Of a stretch of DNA of 64,000 bases, positions 25,809 to 33,490 are shown piece by piece. The notes under the pieces are model-generated. The model saw only the letters and a program-made list of their open reading frames with translations, was not told the origin of the DNA and made no database searches. A program made the translations under genes and the position numbers. Numbering within the stretch: position 1 is the first letter of the stretch; every line of letters begins with the position of its first letter. The DNA is from Wocania arenilitoris (GTDB lineage: Bacteria; Bacteroidota; Bacteroidia; Flavobacteriales; Flavobacteriaceae): assembly GCF_021728535.1 (NCBI RefSeq), contig NZ_JAKKDU010000003.1, forward strand, positions 124,001-188,000, in the 5' to 3' direction.

Positions 25809-25885
25809 CAAAGAAACTACCATGTTGTAAACCATGTGTTACCTAAAGATTAAAGAACCATGATAAAAGTGTTAGCTTAATGTTA
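25809..25885 (-). promoter_or_regulatory. Candidate Pho-type promoter of the lipoprotein/TonB receptor pair
   Basis: Plus-strand TGTTA at 25837, 25870 and 25881 (steps of 33 and 11 bp) and the box CAAAGAAA at 25809-25816 (minus TTTCTTTG). The gap from first repeat to box is 20 bp. The layout is identical to that at 26421-26497. Confidence 0.55.
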
Positions 25886-25913
25886 CTTTAAAGAGGTTGA
25901 TTTTAAGATTGTT

Positions 25914-25929
25914 TTACATTAAGTTAACA
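25914..25929 (-). promoter_or_regulatory. Extra inverted copy of the 11-bp repeat
   Basis: Minus-strand TGTTA (25929-25925) and TGTAA (25918-25914) are 11 bp apart. It lies about 150 bp upstream of the lipoprotein gene, in the opposite orientation to the nearer sites. Confidence 0.35.
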
Positions 25930-25954
25930 TTGAATTGCGATGGGTTGAATACAT

Positions 25955-26001
25955 AAAAAAAGCAGCTTTCATTGTATCATTGTAATGAAAACTGCTTTTT
26001 T
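25955..26001. terminator. Terminator after the small carboxypeptidase-regulatory-like gene
   Basis: AAAAAAAGCAG (25955 onward) pairs with CTGCTTTTTT at the other end, extended inside by TTTCATT/AATGAAA. T-runs are present on both strands; it lies 19 bp beyond the stop of the minus-strand gene. Confidence 0.85.
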
Positions 26002-26019
26002 AAAGTCTATTAAAACAGA

Positions 26020-26400
26020 TTATTTATTAATAGCCGTATCTTTTTTATCTGTACTCGCCAGCGTTAGCATCAAATCGTCTATAGATATAGAGTCTGCTTT
26101 TAAATGCAATTTGATATTTATGGATTTTCCGTTAATTACTTTTATTGTAGATTCTTTAGTTTCATACCCCACAAAACTACTAACTAAGGTATATTTACCA
26201 GCTTTTAAGTTGTCAAATTTAAATAGCCCTTTTTCATCAGATAAAGCTTCAGAACCCGTTTCTTTAATAACAACTTTAGCATAAATTAGTGGCTCGTTGT
26301 TAGATTCTAAATCTAATAAGTACCCTTGAACAGAACCCGTTTGTTGTGCAAAAGAAAATGCGGTTACAAAAAAGATGGCTATAAGTAAAATTTTTCTCAT
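26020..26400 (-). CDS. Stand-alone carboxypeptidase-regulatory-like secreted protein
   Basis: A 126-residue exported protein (signal peptide 1-19, FSFAQ). It consists of one carboxypeptidase D regulatory-like beta-sandwich (GSVQGYLLDLESNNEPLIYA to VINGKSINIKLHLKAD) and a short tail. This domain normally forms the N-terminus of TonB-dependent receptors, but here no plug or barrel follows and a terminator ends the gene. It is not an obvious pseudogene: the frame ends cleanly and has its own regulated-looking promoter. The similarity to the receptor N-terminus at 24.3 kb suggests a derived, free-standing module. Function unknown. Confidence 0.7.
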   Translation of the reverse strand: MRKILLIAIFFVTAFSFAQQTGSVQGYLLDLESNNEPLIYAKVVIKETGSEALSDEKGLFKFDNLKAGKYTLVSSFVGYETKESTIKVINGKSINIKLHLKADSISIDDLMLTLASTDKKDTAINK

Positions 26401-26420
26401 TATTAAAATCTATAATGTTG

Positions 26421-26497
26421 CAAAGAAAAATATTTATTGTAATTGTAATGTTATGTAAACATTAAACAAGAGTCATTAAAATGTTACGGTAATGTTA
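26421..26497 (-). promoter_or_regulatory. Candidate Pho-type promoter of the small carboxypeptidase-regulatory-like gene
   Basis: Plus-strand TGTTA at 26449, 26482 and 26493 (steps of 33 and 11 bp); the box CAAAGAAA is at 26421-26428 (minus TTTCTTTG). It also lies 61 bp upstream of dgt on the other strand, so an effect on dgt cannot be excluded. Confidence 0.55.
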
Positions 26498-26557
26498 TCA
26501 AATATTACATTTATTTTTATTGAATTTACTTATCTTGCTTGCGTATAAAAAACTAAA

Positions 26558-27898
26558 ATGAACTGGGAACAACTACTATCTTTAAAACGCTTTGGCGATA
26601 CTAATAAACGAATTAGAAAAGAACAAGACGAAACACGTTTAGGGTTTGAAGTAGATTACGATCGTATTATATTCTCTTCAGAATTTAGAAGTCTTCAAGA
26701 TAAAACACAAGTTATTCCTTTGTCGGACACTGATTTTGTACACACACGTTTAACACATAGTTTAGAGGTTAGTGTTGTTGGGCGCTCGTTAGGGCGACGC
26801 GTGGGGCAAAAGCTGTTAGAAAAGCACCCACATTTACAAAGCGTTTATGGCTATCAAGCAAACGATTTTGGTGCTATTGTTGCAGCAGCTGCTTTGGCTC
26901 ATGATATTGGAAATCCGCCTTTTGGTCACTCAGGTGAAAAGGCTATTGGCGAGTTTTTTAAAACAGGAGAAGGAAAAAAATATAAAAACCAATTAACCGA
27001 TAAAGAATACCAAGATTTATGTGATTTTGAAGGTAATGCCAACGGCTTTAAAATTTTAACCGAAAGTAGAGCAGGAAGAGTTGGTGGTTTACGCCTAAGC
27101 TATGCCACCCTAGGGGCGTTTACAAAATATCCTAAAGAATCGTTGCCTAAAAAACCAACAAATCATATAGCTGATAAAAAATATGGGTTTTTTCAAAGTG
27201 AAAAAGAAGCGTTTGTAGATGTCGCAAATGAGCTAGGGTTAATAAAAAGAAGCAAAACTCATGTAAGCTTTTCGCGACATCCGTTAGCGTTTTTAGTTGA
27301 AGCTGCCGACGATATTTGCTACACCATTATCGATTTTGAAGATGGTATAAATTTAGGTTTAATTCAAGAAGAATATGCGCTAGAATACCTATCAAAAATT
27401 ATTCGAGATAATATAAAACCAGAGAATTATTATGCGCTTTCAACCAAAGAAGATAGAGTAGGTTATTTGCGTGCGCTGGCCATTGGTTCGCTAATTAACG
27501 ACGTCGTAGACATTTTTATGAAAAATGAAGAAGCCATTTTAAATGGCACCTTTGATAGTGCGTTGCTAGATAAAAGTAAATTTGAAGCTCAAATAAATGA
27601 TGTTATTAAAATTAGTATAGAAAATATTTACCAATCTACTGAAGTTATTGATAAAGAAATAGCAGGCTATGGCGTAATTAACACACTTTTAAATACTTAC
27701 ACAACCGCCATAAATAACACCTACAAAAATACGGCTTCAAACTACGATAAGCTTATTTTAAAAGGCTTACCAAAAACTATAAAAATTAATAAATCAAGTT
27801 TGTATCAGCGTTTAATGAGTGTGTGTTACCACGTATCATTGCTTTCAGATAGTAAAGCTATTCTAGAATATAAAAAGATAAAAGGGGTAAGTATTTAA
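26558..27898 (+). CDS. dgt: dGTP triphosphohydrolase
   Basis: A 446-residue HD-domain enzyme that splits dGTP (and in type-2 members other dNTPs) into deoxynucleoside and triphosphate. The metal site is His67 (RLTHS) and His115-Asp116 (AHDIGNPPFGHSGE), with a distal Asp in LVEAADDICY near residue 250. The N-terminus SLKRFGDTNKRIRKEQDETR and SEFRSLQDKTQV is typical of the family. It is cytoplasmic and single-gene. It is transcribed away from the Pho-like cluster. Length matches the family. Confidence 0.92.
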   Translation: MNWEQLLSLKRFGDTNKRIRKEQDETRLGFEVDYDRIIFSSEFRSLQDKTQVIPLSDTDFVHTRLTHSLEVSVVGRSLGRRVGQKLLEKHPHLQSVYGYQANDFGAIVAAAALAHDIGNPPFGHSGEKAIGEFFKTGEGKKYKNQLTDKEYQDLCDFEGNANGFKILTESRAGRVGGLRLSYATLGAFTKYPKESLPKKPTNHIADKKYGFFQSEKEAFVDVANELGLIKRSKTHVSFSRHPLAFLVEAADDICYTIIDFEDGINLGLIQEEYALEYLSKIIRDNIKPENYYALSTKEDRVGYLRALAIGSLINDVVDIFMKNEEAILNGTFDSALLDKSKFEAQINDVIKISIENIYQSTEVIDKEIAGYGVINTLLNTYTTAINNTYKNTASNYDKLILKGLPKTIKINKSSLYQRLMSVCYHVSLLSDSKAILEYKKIKGVSI

Positions 27899-27899
27899 A

Positions 27900-27956
27900 A
27901 TTCAATCCCAATTACAACAATGTAAACACAAATAAAGGTAATTAGGATTGAATTTT
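27900..27956. terminator. Long inverted repeat between dgt and a hypothetical gene
   Basis: ATTCAATCCCAATTAC and GTAATTAGGATTGAAT pair over 16 bp with one mismatch and a 24-base loop, followed by TTTT. It separates convergent genes and is likely a terminator. Confidence 0.6.
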
Positions 27957-27978
27957 AGAATCTGTAAATAAAAGAGTA

Positions 27979-28278
27979 TTAGTCTTCCATTTCAATTTGA
28001 ATAACACTACGCATTTTTAGTTTTTTACCATTTAAGCGTGCCTGAGAAAAAAATTCTTTAGCTATATGTTGTTCATTAATTAATTCATTAATTCTTTTAT
28101 TATCATAAATACATTCCTCTTTATCGTTGCCTTCAGTTATAGATAGACGACTTATTTTATGAAAATTAATTTTCACTTTTAATACTGAATTAATAATATC
28201 TGAGGCTTCAGATGCAGTAAAAACCCCATTTATTAAATCTATTTTTTGTGTTGTTTTTGGTTTTACTAATGTTTCCAT
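27979..28278 (-). CDS. Hypothetical protein, flavobacterial
   Basis: A 99-residue soluble protein with no signal peptide and no recognised domain. It contains a predicted helix-rich middle (FTASEASDIINSVLKVKINFHKI) and an ISRLSITEGNDKEECIYDNKRINELI segment with alternating charge. It ends with RSVIQIEMED. Codon use looks like that of its neighbours. The gene lies alone between dgt and the bicarbonate transporter. I do not recognise a function. Confidence 0.55.
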   Translation of the reverse strand: METLVKPKTTQKIDLINGVFTASEASDIINSVLKVKINFHKISRLSITEGNDKEECIYDNKRINELINEQHIAKEFFSQARLNGKKLKMRSVIQIEMED

Positions 28279-28369
28279 AATATTAAAATTGTTTTATTGT
28301 GTTTGTTTGCAAAATCGCAAAATTGCTTAAATTAGTTTTTATTTATAGTTAATATATTATTCATTAAGT

Positions 28370-29338
28370 TTATGTTATATTTATTATGCATAAATACAAT
28401 GGCATGCCTAGGGTAATGTTAAAAGGAAATGTAATTGCTAAAGCCATTGGGATGTATAAACTCGGACTTGCTTTTGGCGCCGCAATTTTCATTGCAGCCG
28501 GAACAGCTATATAAGAAGCACTCGCTGCCAGAATAGCAAAAAGTAATCTGTTGCCTGTGCTTTCGGTTAAAATACTACTAATAACAGCTGTTAAACTACC
28601 ATTAATTATAGGGATTACAATAGCAAAAATTAAGGCAAACCATCCTTTTTTAACGAAATCGGATAATTTTCTTCCGCTAGTTATTCCCATATCTAATAAA
28701 AACACAGCAAGAAATCCTTTAAAAATATCTGTTGTAAATGGTTTAATGCCTTCAGCTTGTGCTTCGCTAGCCATAAAGCCAATTATTAAACTGCCAATTA
28801 TTATAAGTACGCTTCCGTTAGTTAATGCATGATGAATAACTTTTTTCATAGGAACATTGTCTTCCCTTTTTTTGCTCTTCTTAAAATATGTCATAAGTAG
28901 CAATCCAACCATAATAGAGGGGGCCTCCATAAGCGCCATAACGGCAACCATATGACCGCTAAACGGTATTTGCTCTAATTCTAAAAACGAAATAGTAGTT
29001 ACAAATGTTACCGCACTTACTGAGCCATAAGCTGCTGCAATAGCACCGGCGTTTTCTACATTAAATTTCTGTCTAAGAATAAAATAAGTGTATAAGGGCA
29101 CTACTATGGCCAGACCAAACCCGAATAATAAGGACCAAAATATCTCTAAGGATAAATCGCTATGAGCAAGCTCTTGCCCGCCTTTAAAGCCAATTGCTAA
29201 TAGTAGATAAAGAGAAATAAATTTTGAAGAATTCTCAGGGATACAAAGATCGCTTTTTAACTGAACTGCAATTATTCCTAAAAAGAAAAAAAGTAAAGCA
29301 GGATTGGTTAAATTATCAATTAATAAATGTAAATCCAT
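28370..29338 (-). CDS. SbtA-family sodium-dependent bicarbonate transporter
   Basis: A 322-residue membrane protein with about ten hydrophobic segments and the SbtA (DUF897) pattern: NPALLFFFLGIIAVQLKSDL near the N-terminus, GFKGGQEL at about residue 52, and AAYGSVSAVTFVTTISFLE near 103-121. The C-terminal repeat carries AILAASASYIAVPAAMKIAAPKASPSLYIPMAL. SbtA imports bicarbonate with sodium, and in heterotrophic flavobacteria may feed anaplerotic carboxylation. A small membrane protein precedes it on the same strand and a LysR regulator faces it. There is no sign of an SbtB-type PII partner in the window. Confidence 0.88.
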   Translation of the reverse strand: MDLHLLIDNLTNPALLFFFLGIIAVQLKSDLCIPENSSKFISLYLLLAIGFKGGQELAHSDLSLEIFWSLLFGFGLAIVVPLYTYFILRQKFNVENAGAIAAAYGSVSAVTFVTTISFLELEQIPFSGHMVAVMALMEAPSIMVGLLLMTYFKKSKKREDNVPMKKVIHHALTNGSVLIIIGSLIIGFMASEAQAEGIKPFTTDIFKGFLAVFLLDMGITSGRKLSDFVKKGWFALIFAIVIPIINGSLTAVISSILTESTGNRLLFAILAASASYIAVPAAMKIAAPKASPSLYIPMALAITFPFNITLGMPLYLCIINIT

Positions 29339-29368
29339 TTAATTTAACTGTTGGTTTTGAAGTTAAAA

Positions 29369-29608
29369 TTATCTATTCGATAAAATGTGAATTAAAAACA
29401 CTATCGATAAAATTCCTCCAACTGTTAATAATTCAGAAAGCATTAAATTGTTCCTGCTAATTGATAAGTAGATTAACCCTAAAAATGCACCAAAAAACGC
29501 AACTGTTTTTAATATAAGAATAAACTCCTTTTTAGTTGATTGATTAAATGAGAACGACTTAACTTTAGATGTTCTACCCTCCTTTTTTTTAATTACAAAA
29601 TCATTCAT
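29369..29608 (-). CDS. Small two-TM membrane protein upstream of SbtA-like gene
   Basis: A 79-residue protein: a basic cytoplasmic N-terminus (VIKKKEGRTSKVKS), then two hydrophobic segments (about residues 31-50 and 57-76). It is co-directional with the bicarbonate transporter gene 30 bp downstream, so it is probably first in a two-gene operon controlled by the divergent LysR regulator. It is not a PII protein, so it is not SbtB. Function unknown; a role as a transporter partner is possible from position only. Confidence 0.6.
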   Translation of the reverse strand: MNDFVIKKKEGRTSKVKSFSFNQSTKKEFILILKTVAFFGAFLGLIYLSISRNNLMLSELLTVGGILSIVFLIHILSNR

Positions 29609-29699
29609 TTTTTTGTGGTTTTAATTATTTGTGCAAATATCATATGTATTATTCATAAATTTTTATTTATTTTTATTATATAATTTATAAAATATATTT
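29609..29699. promoter_or_regulatory. Divergent regulatory region of LysR gene and bicarbonate-transporter operon
   Basis: 91 bp of almost pure A/T. Repeated ATAAATTTTTATTTAT and TTTATAAAATATATTTAT segments form several imperfect palindromes with T-N11-A character, as expected for LysR binding. Confidence 0.45.
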
Positions 29700-30626
29700 A
29701 TGAAATACACATTACACCAACTAGAAATATTCTATAAGGTTAGTGAGCTTCAGAGTGTTACGAAAGCATCAGAAGCACTATTTTTAACCCAACCGGCAGT
29801 GTCAATACAACTAAAAAATTTTCAAGATCAGTTTCAAGTACCTTTATTTGAAGTTGTAGGAAGAAAAATTTACATCACTGAATTTGGTAAAGAAATCGCA
29901 CAAGCTGCTGAAAAAATATTAAATGAAGTTAATGCCATAAATTACAAAGACTTAACTTTTCAGGGCGAATTAGCTGGGAAACTTAAAATTGCTATTGTAT
30001 CTACTGCAAAATATGTTATGCCTTATTTTTTAACCGATTTTATTAACCAACATAAAGGTGTAGAACTTTCTATGGATGTTACTAATAAGGCTGAAGTTGT
30101 GCGTTCTTTAGAGAATAATGAGGTCGATTTTGCAATGGTATCCACTATACCGAAGCATTTAAAAATAAACCGCATTCAACTGATGGACAACAAGCTTTAC
30201 CTTGTTGGTGGGAAACAGCATAAATTAACGGGAAAGGGCCTTACTAAAAAAGAATTTGAAAAACTCCCCTTGATATTTAGAGAACAAGGTTCTGCTACAC
30301 GAAATAAAATGGAATATTTTATAGCATCGAATAAAATTTCAATTTATAAGAAAATGGAATTAAAATCTAATGAAGCCTTAAAACAAGCAATTTTAGCAGA
30401 TTTAGGCTACTCTATAATGCCCTTAATTGGAATTAAAAACGAACTTAAAAATGGTGATTTGCAAATTATTCCTGTTAAGAATTTACCAATGACGACTAAT
30501 TGGAATTTAATCTGGTTGAAATCAAAAAACCTATCATCAATAGCTAAAAGTTTTATTGATGCTATTAATACAAATAAAGATGAGATTATGAAGACTCGTT
30601 TTAATTGGTTTGATGAGTACCTTTAA
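29700..30626 (+). CDS. LysR-family transcriptional regulator
   Basis: A 308-residue regulator. The N-terminal winged helix-turn-helix is at residues 1-60 (HQLEIFYKVSELQSVTKASE, then LTQPAVSIQLKNFQ, a standard LysR recognition helix). The effector-binding periplasmic-protein-like domain is at about 90-295 (LKIAIVSTAKYVMPYFLTDF). Overall sequence resembles CbbR/CcmR-type regulators of carbon fixation and bicarbonate uptake genes. It is divergent from the small membrane protein and the SbtA-like transporter, which are the likely targets. The effector is unknown. Confidence 0.88.
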   Translation: MKYTLHQLEIFYKVSELQSVTKASEALFLTQPAVSIQLKNFQDQFQVPLFEVVGRKIYITEFGKEIAQAAEKILNEVNAINYKDLTFQGELAGKLKIAIVSTAKYVMPYFLTDFINQHKGVELSMDVTNKAEVVRSLENNEVDFAMVSTIPKHLKINRIQLMDNKLYLVGGKQHKLTGKGLTKKEFEKLPLIFREQGSATRNKMEYFIASNKISIYKKMELKSNEALKQAILADLGYSIMPLIGIKNELKNGDLQIIPVKNLPMTTNWNLIWLKSKNLSSIAKSFIDAINTNKDEIMKTRFNWFDEYL

Positions 30627-30703
30627 AAGGTAAAATTATCCAATATACCATTTTTAAAACAGAGATTTTTTTTGTAAGAGAATCCAAACATTAACTTATT
30701 TTA

Positions 30704-32482
30704 TTACAATACCTCAAAGTAATTTTTTAAACCAATGGCACCTAAACCAACCGTTTGTTGCAGTTCATTTACAGTCCCGTGTTCTATAAAAGTATCGGGG
30801 ATTCCTAAAGTTTTAATGGTGTTTTTATATTGATGAAAAGCTACAAACTCTAATATAGCAGAGCCAAAACCACCTTTAATGGTGTTGTCTTCAACAGTTA
30901 CAATACTATCATGTTTTTTTAATATGGTATGCAATAAAGTTTCGTCTAAAGGTTTAACAAATCGCATGTCGTAATGAGCAATATCTTCTTTATTATTACA
31001 TAAATCAATAGCTTCAGCCACATTTTGTGCTATGGTGCCAATACTTAAAATAGCTAATTTATTTCCAGATTTGAGTTGTTCGCCTTTACCTATTTTTATT
31101 TTTTTGAAGGGCTGTTTCCAATCTATTGTTACACCCTTTCCTCGCGGATAACGAATGGCAATGGGTTTTGCTAAACCAAATTGCGCGGTGTACATTATAT
31201 CACGCAATTCAATTTCGTTTCTTGGCGCAAAAATTATGAGGTTTGGTATGCATCTTAAATAACTTAAATCGAAAACGCCGTGGTGCGTTGCACCATCTTC
31301 ACCAACTAAACCTGCCCGATCTAAACAAAAAATTACAGGCAATTTTTGTAATGCCACATCGTGTATTATTTGGTCATAAGCGCGTTGTAAAAACGTGGAG
31401 TAAATATTACAAAACGGGATTAATCCTTGAGTCGCCATACCAGCGGCAAGTGTTACTGCGTGTTGTTCTGCAATACCAACATCGAAAGCGCGTTTTGGAA
31501 TTTCATCCATCATGTATTTTAGTGAACTTCCAGTTGGCATTGCTGGTGTTATACCAACAATATTTTTGTTTTCTTTTGCAAGTTCTACAATAGTATGTCC
31601 AAAAACATCTTGATATTTTGGTGCTTTAATAGTTTCTGCTTTTACAATAATATTACCAGTTTTAGCATCAAATTTACCAGGAGCATGATATTTAACTTGA
31701 TTTTCTTCGGCTTGTTTTAAGCCTTTGCCTTTGGTGGTAATAACATGCAAAAACTTTGGTCCTTTTACGGTTTTTAATCGTTTTAATTCTAAAATTAGAG
31801 TATCTATATCATGTCCATCAATTGGCCCTGAATAATTAAAGTTTAAAGCTTCAAAAATATTATCTTGCCTTTGGGTCCCTTTTTTTACATTAGTTAAATA
31901 TTGTTTTAAAGCACCAACACTAGGATCAATACCAATAGTATTATCGTTTAAAACAACTAACAAATTAACATCAGTAACACCAGCATGGTTTAAGCCTTCA
32001 AAAGCCATTCCGCTAGCAATACTGGCATCTCCTATAACAGCAATATGGTGTTTGTCTTCTCCTTTTAGTTGAGATCCGATTGCCATTCCTAAAGCTGCCG
32101 AAATAGACGTTGAGGCATGCCCAACACCAAACGTATCATAAATACTCTCGTCGCGTTTTGGGAAACCACTAATACCGCCAAATTGGCGATTAGAATCAAA
32201 TATATCTTTTCTGCCTGTAAGTATTTTGTGTCCGTATGCTTGATGCCCAACATCCCAAATAAGCTGGTCTTTGGGTGTATTAAATATATAATGCAGGGCA
32301 ATAGTAAGTTCTACAACACCTAAGCTTGCTCCTAAATGCCCTTCTTTAGTGGCAACAATATCGATGATAAAATTACGTAACTCTTTGGCGAGTTTAGGGA
32401 GCTCATTTTGTTTTAAAAGACGGAGTTCTTTTGGAGATTTTATATGTTCTAAAAAGTTGTTTTTCACAGGGCAAAAGTACAA
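30704..32482 (-). CDS. dxs: 1-Deoxy-D-xylulose-5-phosphate synthase
   Basis: A 592-residue thiamine-diphosphate enzyme, the first step of the MEP route to isoprenoids. Landmarks are GHLGASLG at 48-55, GHASTS at 121-126, the TPP-binding GDASIASG at 151-158, and the transketolase pyrimidine domain with DVGIAEQHAVTLAAG, DRAGLVGEDG and YPRGKG. The start is uncertain: ATG at 32482 gives MYFCPVKNN, while GTG at 32467 gives VKNNFLEHIKSP, closer to the usual N-terminus. It is monocistronic. It supplies isoprenoid precursors used by the prenyl synthase gene at 46.8 kb. Confidence 0.93.
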   Translation of the reverse strand: MYFCPVKNNFLEHIKSPKELRLLKQNELPKLAKELRNFIIDIVATKEGHLGASLGVVELTIALHYIFNTPKDQLIWDVGHQAYGHKILTGRKDIFDSNRQFGGISGFPKRDESIYDTFGVGHASTSISAALGMAIGSQLKGEDKHHIAVIGDASIASGMAFEGLNHAGVTDVNLLVVLNDNTIGIDPSVGALKQYLTNVKKGTQRQDNIFEALNFNYSGPIDGHDIDTLILELKRLKTVKGPKFLHVITTKGKGLKQAEENQVKYHAPGKFDAKTGNIIVKAETIKAPKYQDVFGHTIVELAKENKNIVGITPAMPTGSSLKYMMDEIPKRAFDVGIAEQHAVTLAAGMATQGLIPFCNIYSTFLQRAYDQIIHDVALQKLPVIFCLDRAGLVGEDGATHHGVFDLSYLRCIPNLIIFAPRNEIELRDIMYTAQFGLAKPIAIRYPRGKGVTIDWKQPFKKIKIGKGEQLKSGNKLAILSIGTIAQNVAEAIDLCNNKEDIAHYDMRFVKPLDETLLHTILKKHDSIVTVEDNTIKGGFGSAILEFVAFHQYKNTIKTLGIPDTFIEHGTVNELQQTVGLGAIGLKNYFEVL

Positions 32483-32761
32483 GATTTAATTAATCTTCAT
32501 CATTTAAAATGAAGTAGTAATTTATACGAACTATGAGGTTTTATTTTCTCATGTTATCGAATTCTTTTTTAATTAAGCTATTTGTTGTTATATTTATTAT
32601 TAAGTTGGTTGTATTTAACATATATTGATTATTTCTAGCTGCTTTCAATTCTTCCCTTAATACTAGTTTTAGCTTTTATTTAAGGAGAACTTATTAGTGC
32701 AAATGAAAAAGATTATTAAAAAATAAATGTAATTACAATTTCGATAAAAATTTTTACAATT

Positions 32762-33211
32762 ATGCAAAGCCCTTTTGACGATACATATTTTATGAAACGT
32801 GCACTGCAAGAAGCTGAAGCTGCTTTTGAAAAAGGTGAAATTCCTATTGGTGCTGTTATTGTTATTGATAACAGAATTATAGCAAGAGGTCATAATTTAA
32901 CTGAAACTTTAACAGATGTTACAGCGCATGCTGAAATGCAAGCTATAACGGCTGCAGCTAATTTTTTAGGAGGTAAATATCTTCAAAATTGCACATTGTA
33001 TGTAACGTTAGAGCCTTGCCAAATGTGTGCTGGCGCTTTGTATTGGAGTCAGATTTCTAATATTGTTTATGGTGCTAGAGATACCGAACGTGGATGTATT
33101 AATTTAGAAACAAAACTTCACCCTAAAACAAATATTAAAGGTGGTGTTTTAGCAGATGAAGCTTCAGATTTATTGAAACGCTTTTTTATTGAAAAACGAA
33201 ATTTGAATTAA
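32762..33211 (+). CDS. tadA: tRNA-specific adenosine deaminase
   Basis: A 149-residue zinc deaminase. HAE is at residues 56-58 (TAHAEMQA) and PCQMC at 85-89 supplies the zinc cysteines. The N-terminal stretch EIPIGAVIVIDNRIIARGHNLTE and the C-terminal LLKRFFIEKR are typical of TadA, which converts A34 to inosine in tRNA-Arg. It is related in fold to the dCMP deaminase at 3.3 kb but is clearly a different branch. The gene ends 4 bp inside the convergent small membrane-protein gene. Confidence 0.9.
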   Translation: MQSPFDDTYFMKRALQEAEAAFEKGEIPIGAVIVIDNRIIARGHNLTETLTDVTAHAEMQAITAAANFLGGKYLQNCTLYVTLEPCQMCAGALYWSQISNIVYGARDTERGCINLETKLHPKTNIKGGVLADEASDLLKRFFIEKRNLN

Positions 33212-33453
33212 TACTTTTTATCGTGTTGATTTTCGCGCATTTTATCCAAATTTTCTTTGGTAAGCATATAGTCTTGTATTTTTTTGTCTTTCCAACGGTA
33301 ATAAGAAAATAACGGAAACACAATTAAAAACAAACCCATTACACCAAAGCCAATAAGTTTTTGAGAGTATGCAGATTCTATAGTGTAACCAGCTACTATG
33401 CTTCCAATAGCTGCTAAAAATAAGATTAGAATAAGATGTTTCATATGGAACAT
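33208..33453 (-). CDS. Small membrane protein
   Basis: An 81-residue protein with two hydrophobic segments (residues 6-24 and 32-50). A positively charged cytoplasmic tail follows (YRWKDKKIQDYMLTKENLDKMREN). Its end overlaps tadA by 4 bp, in convergent orientation. No domain was recognised. It lies 37 bp downstream of the ClC channel gene on the same strand, so it could share that transcript. Confidence 0.55.
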   Translation of the reverse strand: MFHMKHLILILFLAAIGSIVAGYTIESAYSQKLIGFGVMGLFLIVFPLFSYYRWKDKKIQDYMLTKENLDKMRENQHDKKY

Positions 33454-33490
33454 ATTAATTTTAAAACGATAAAAAAATAACTCTTATGGC

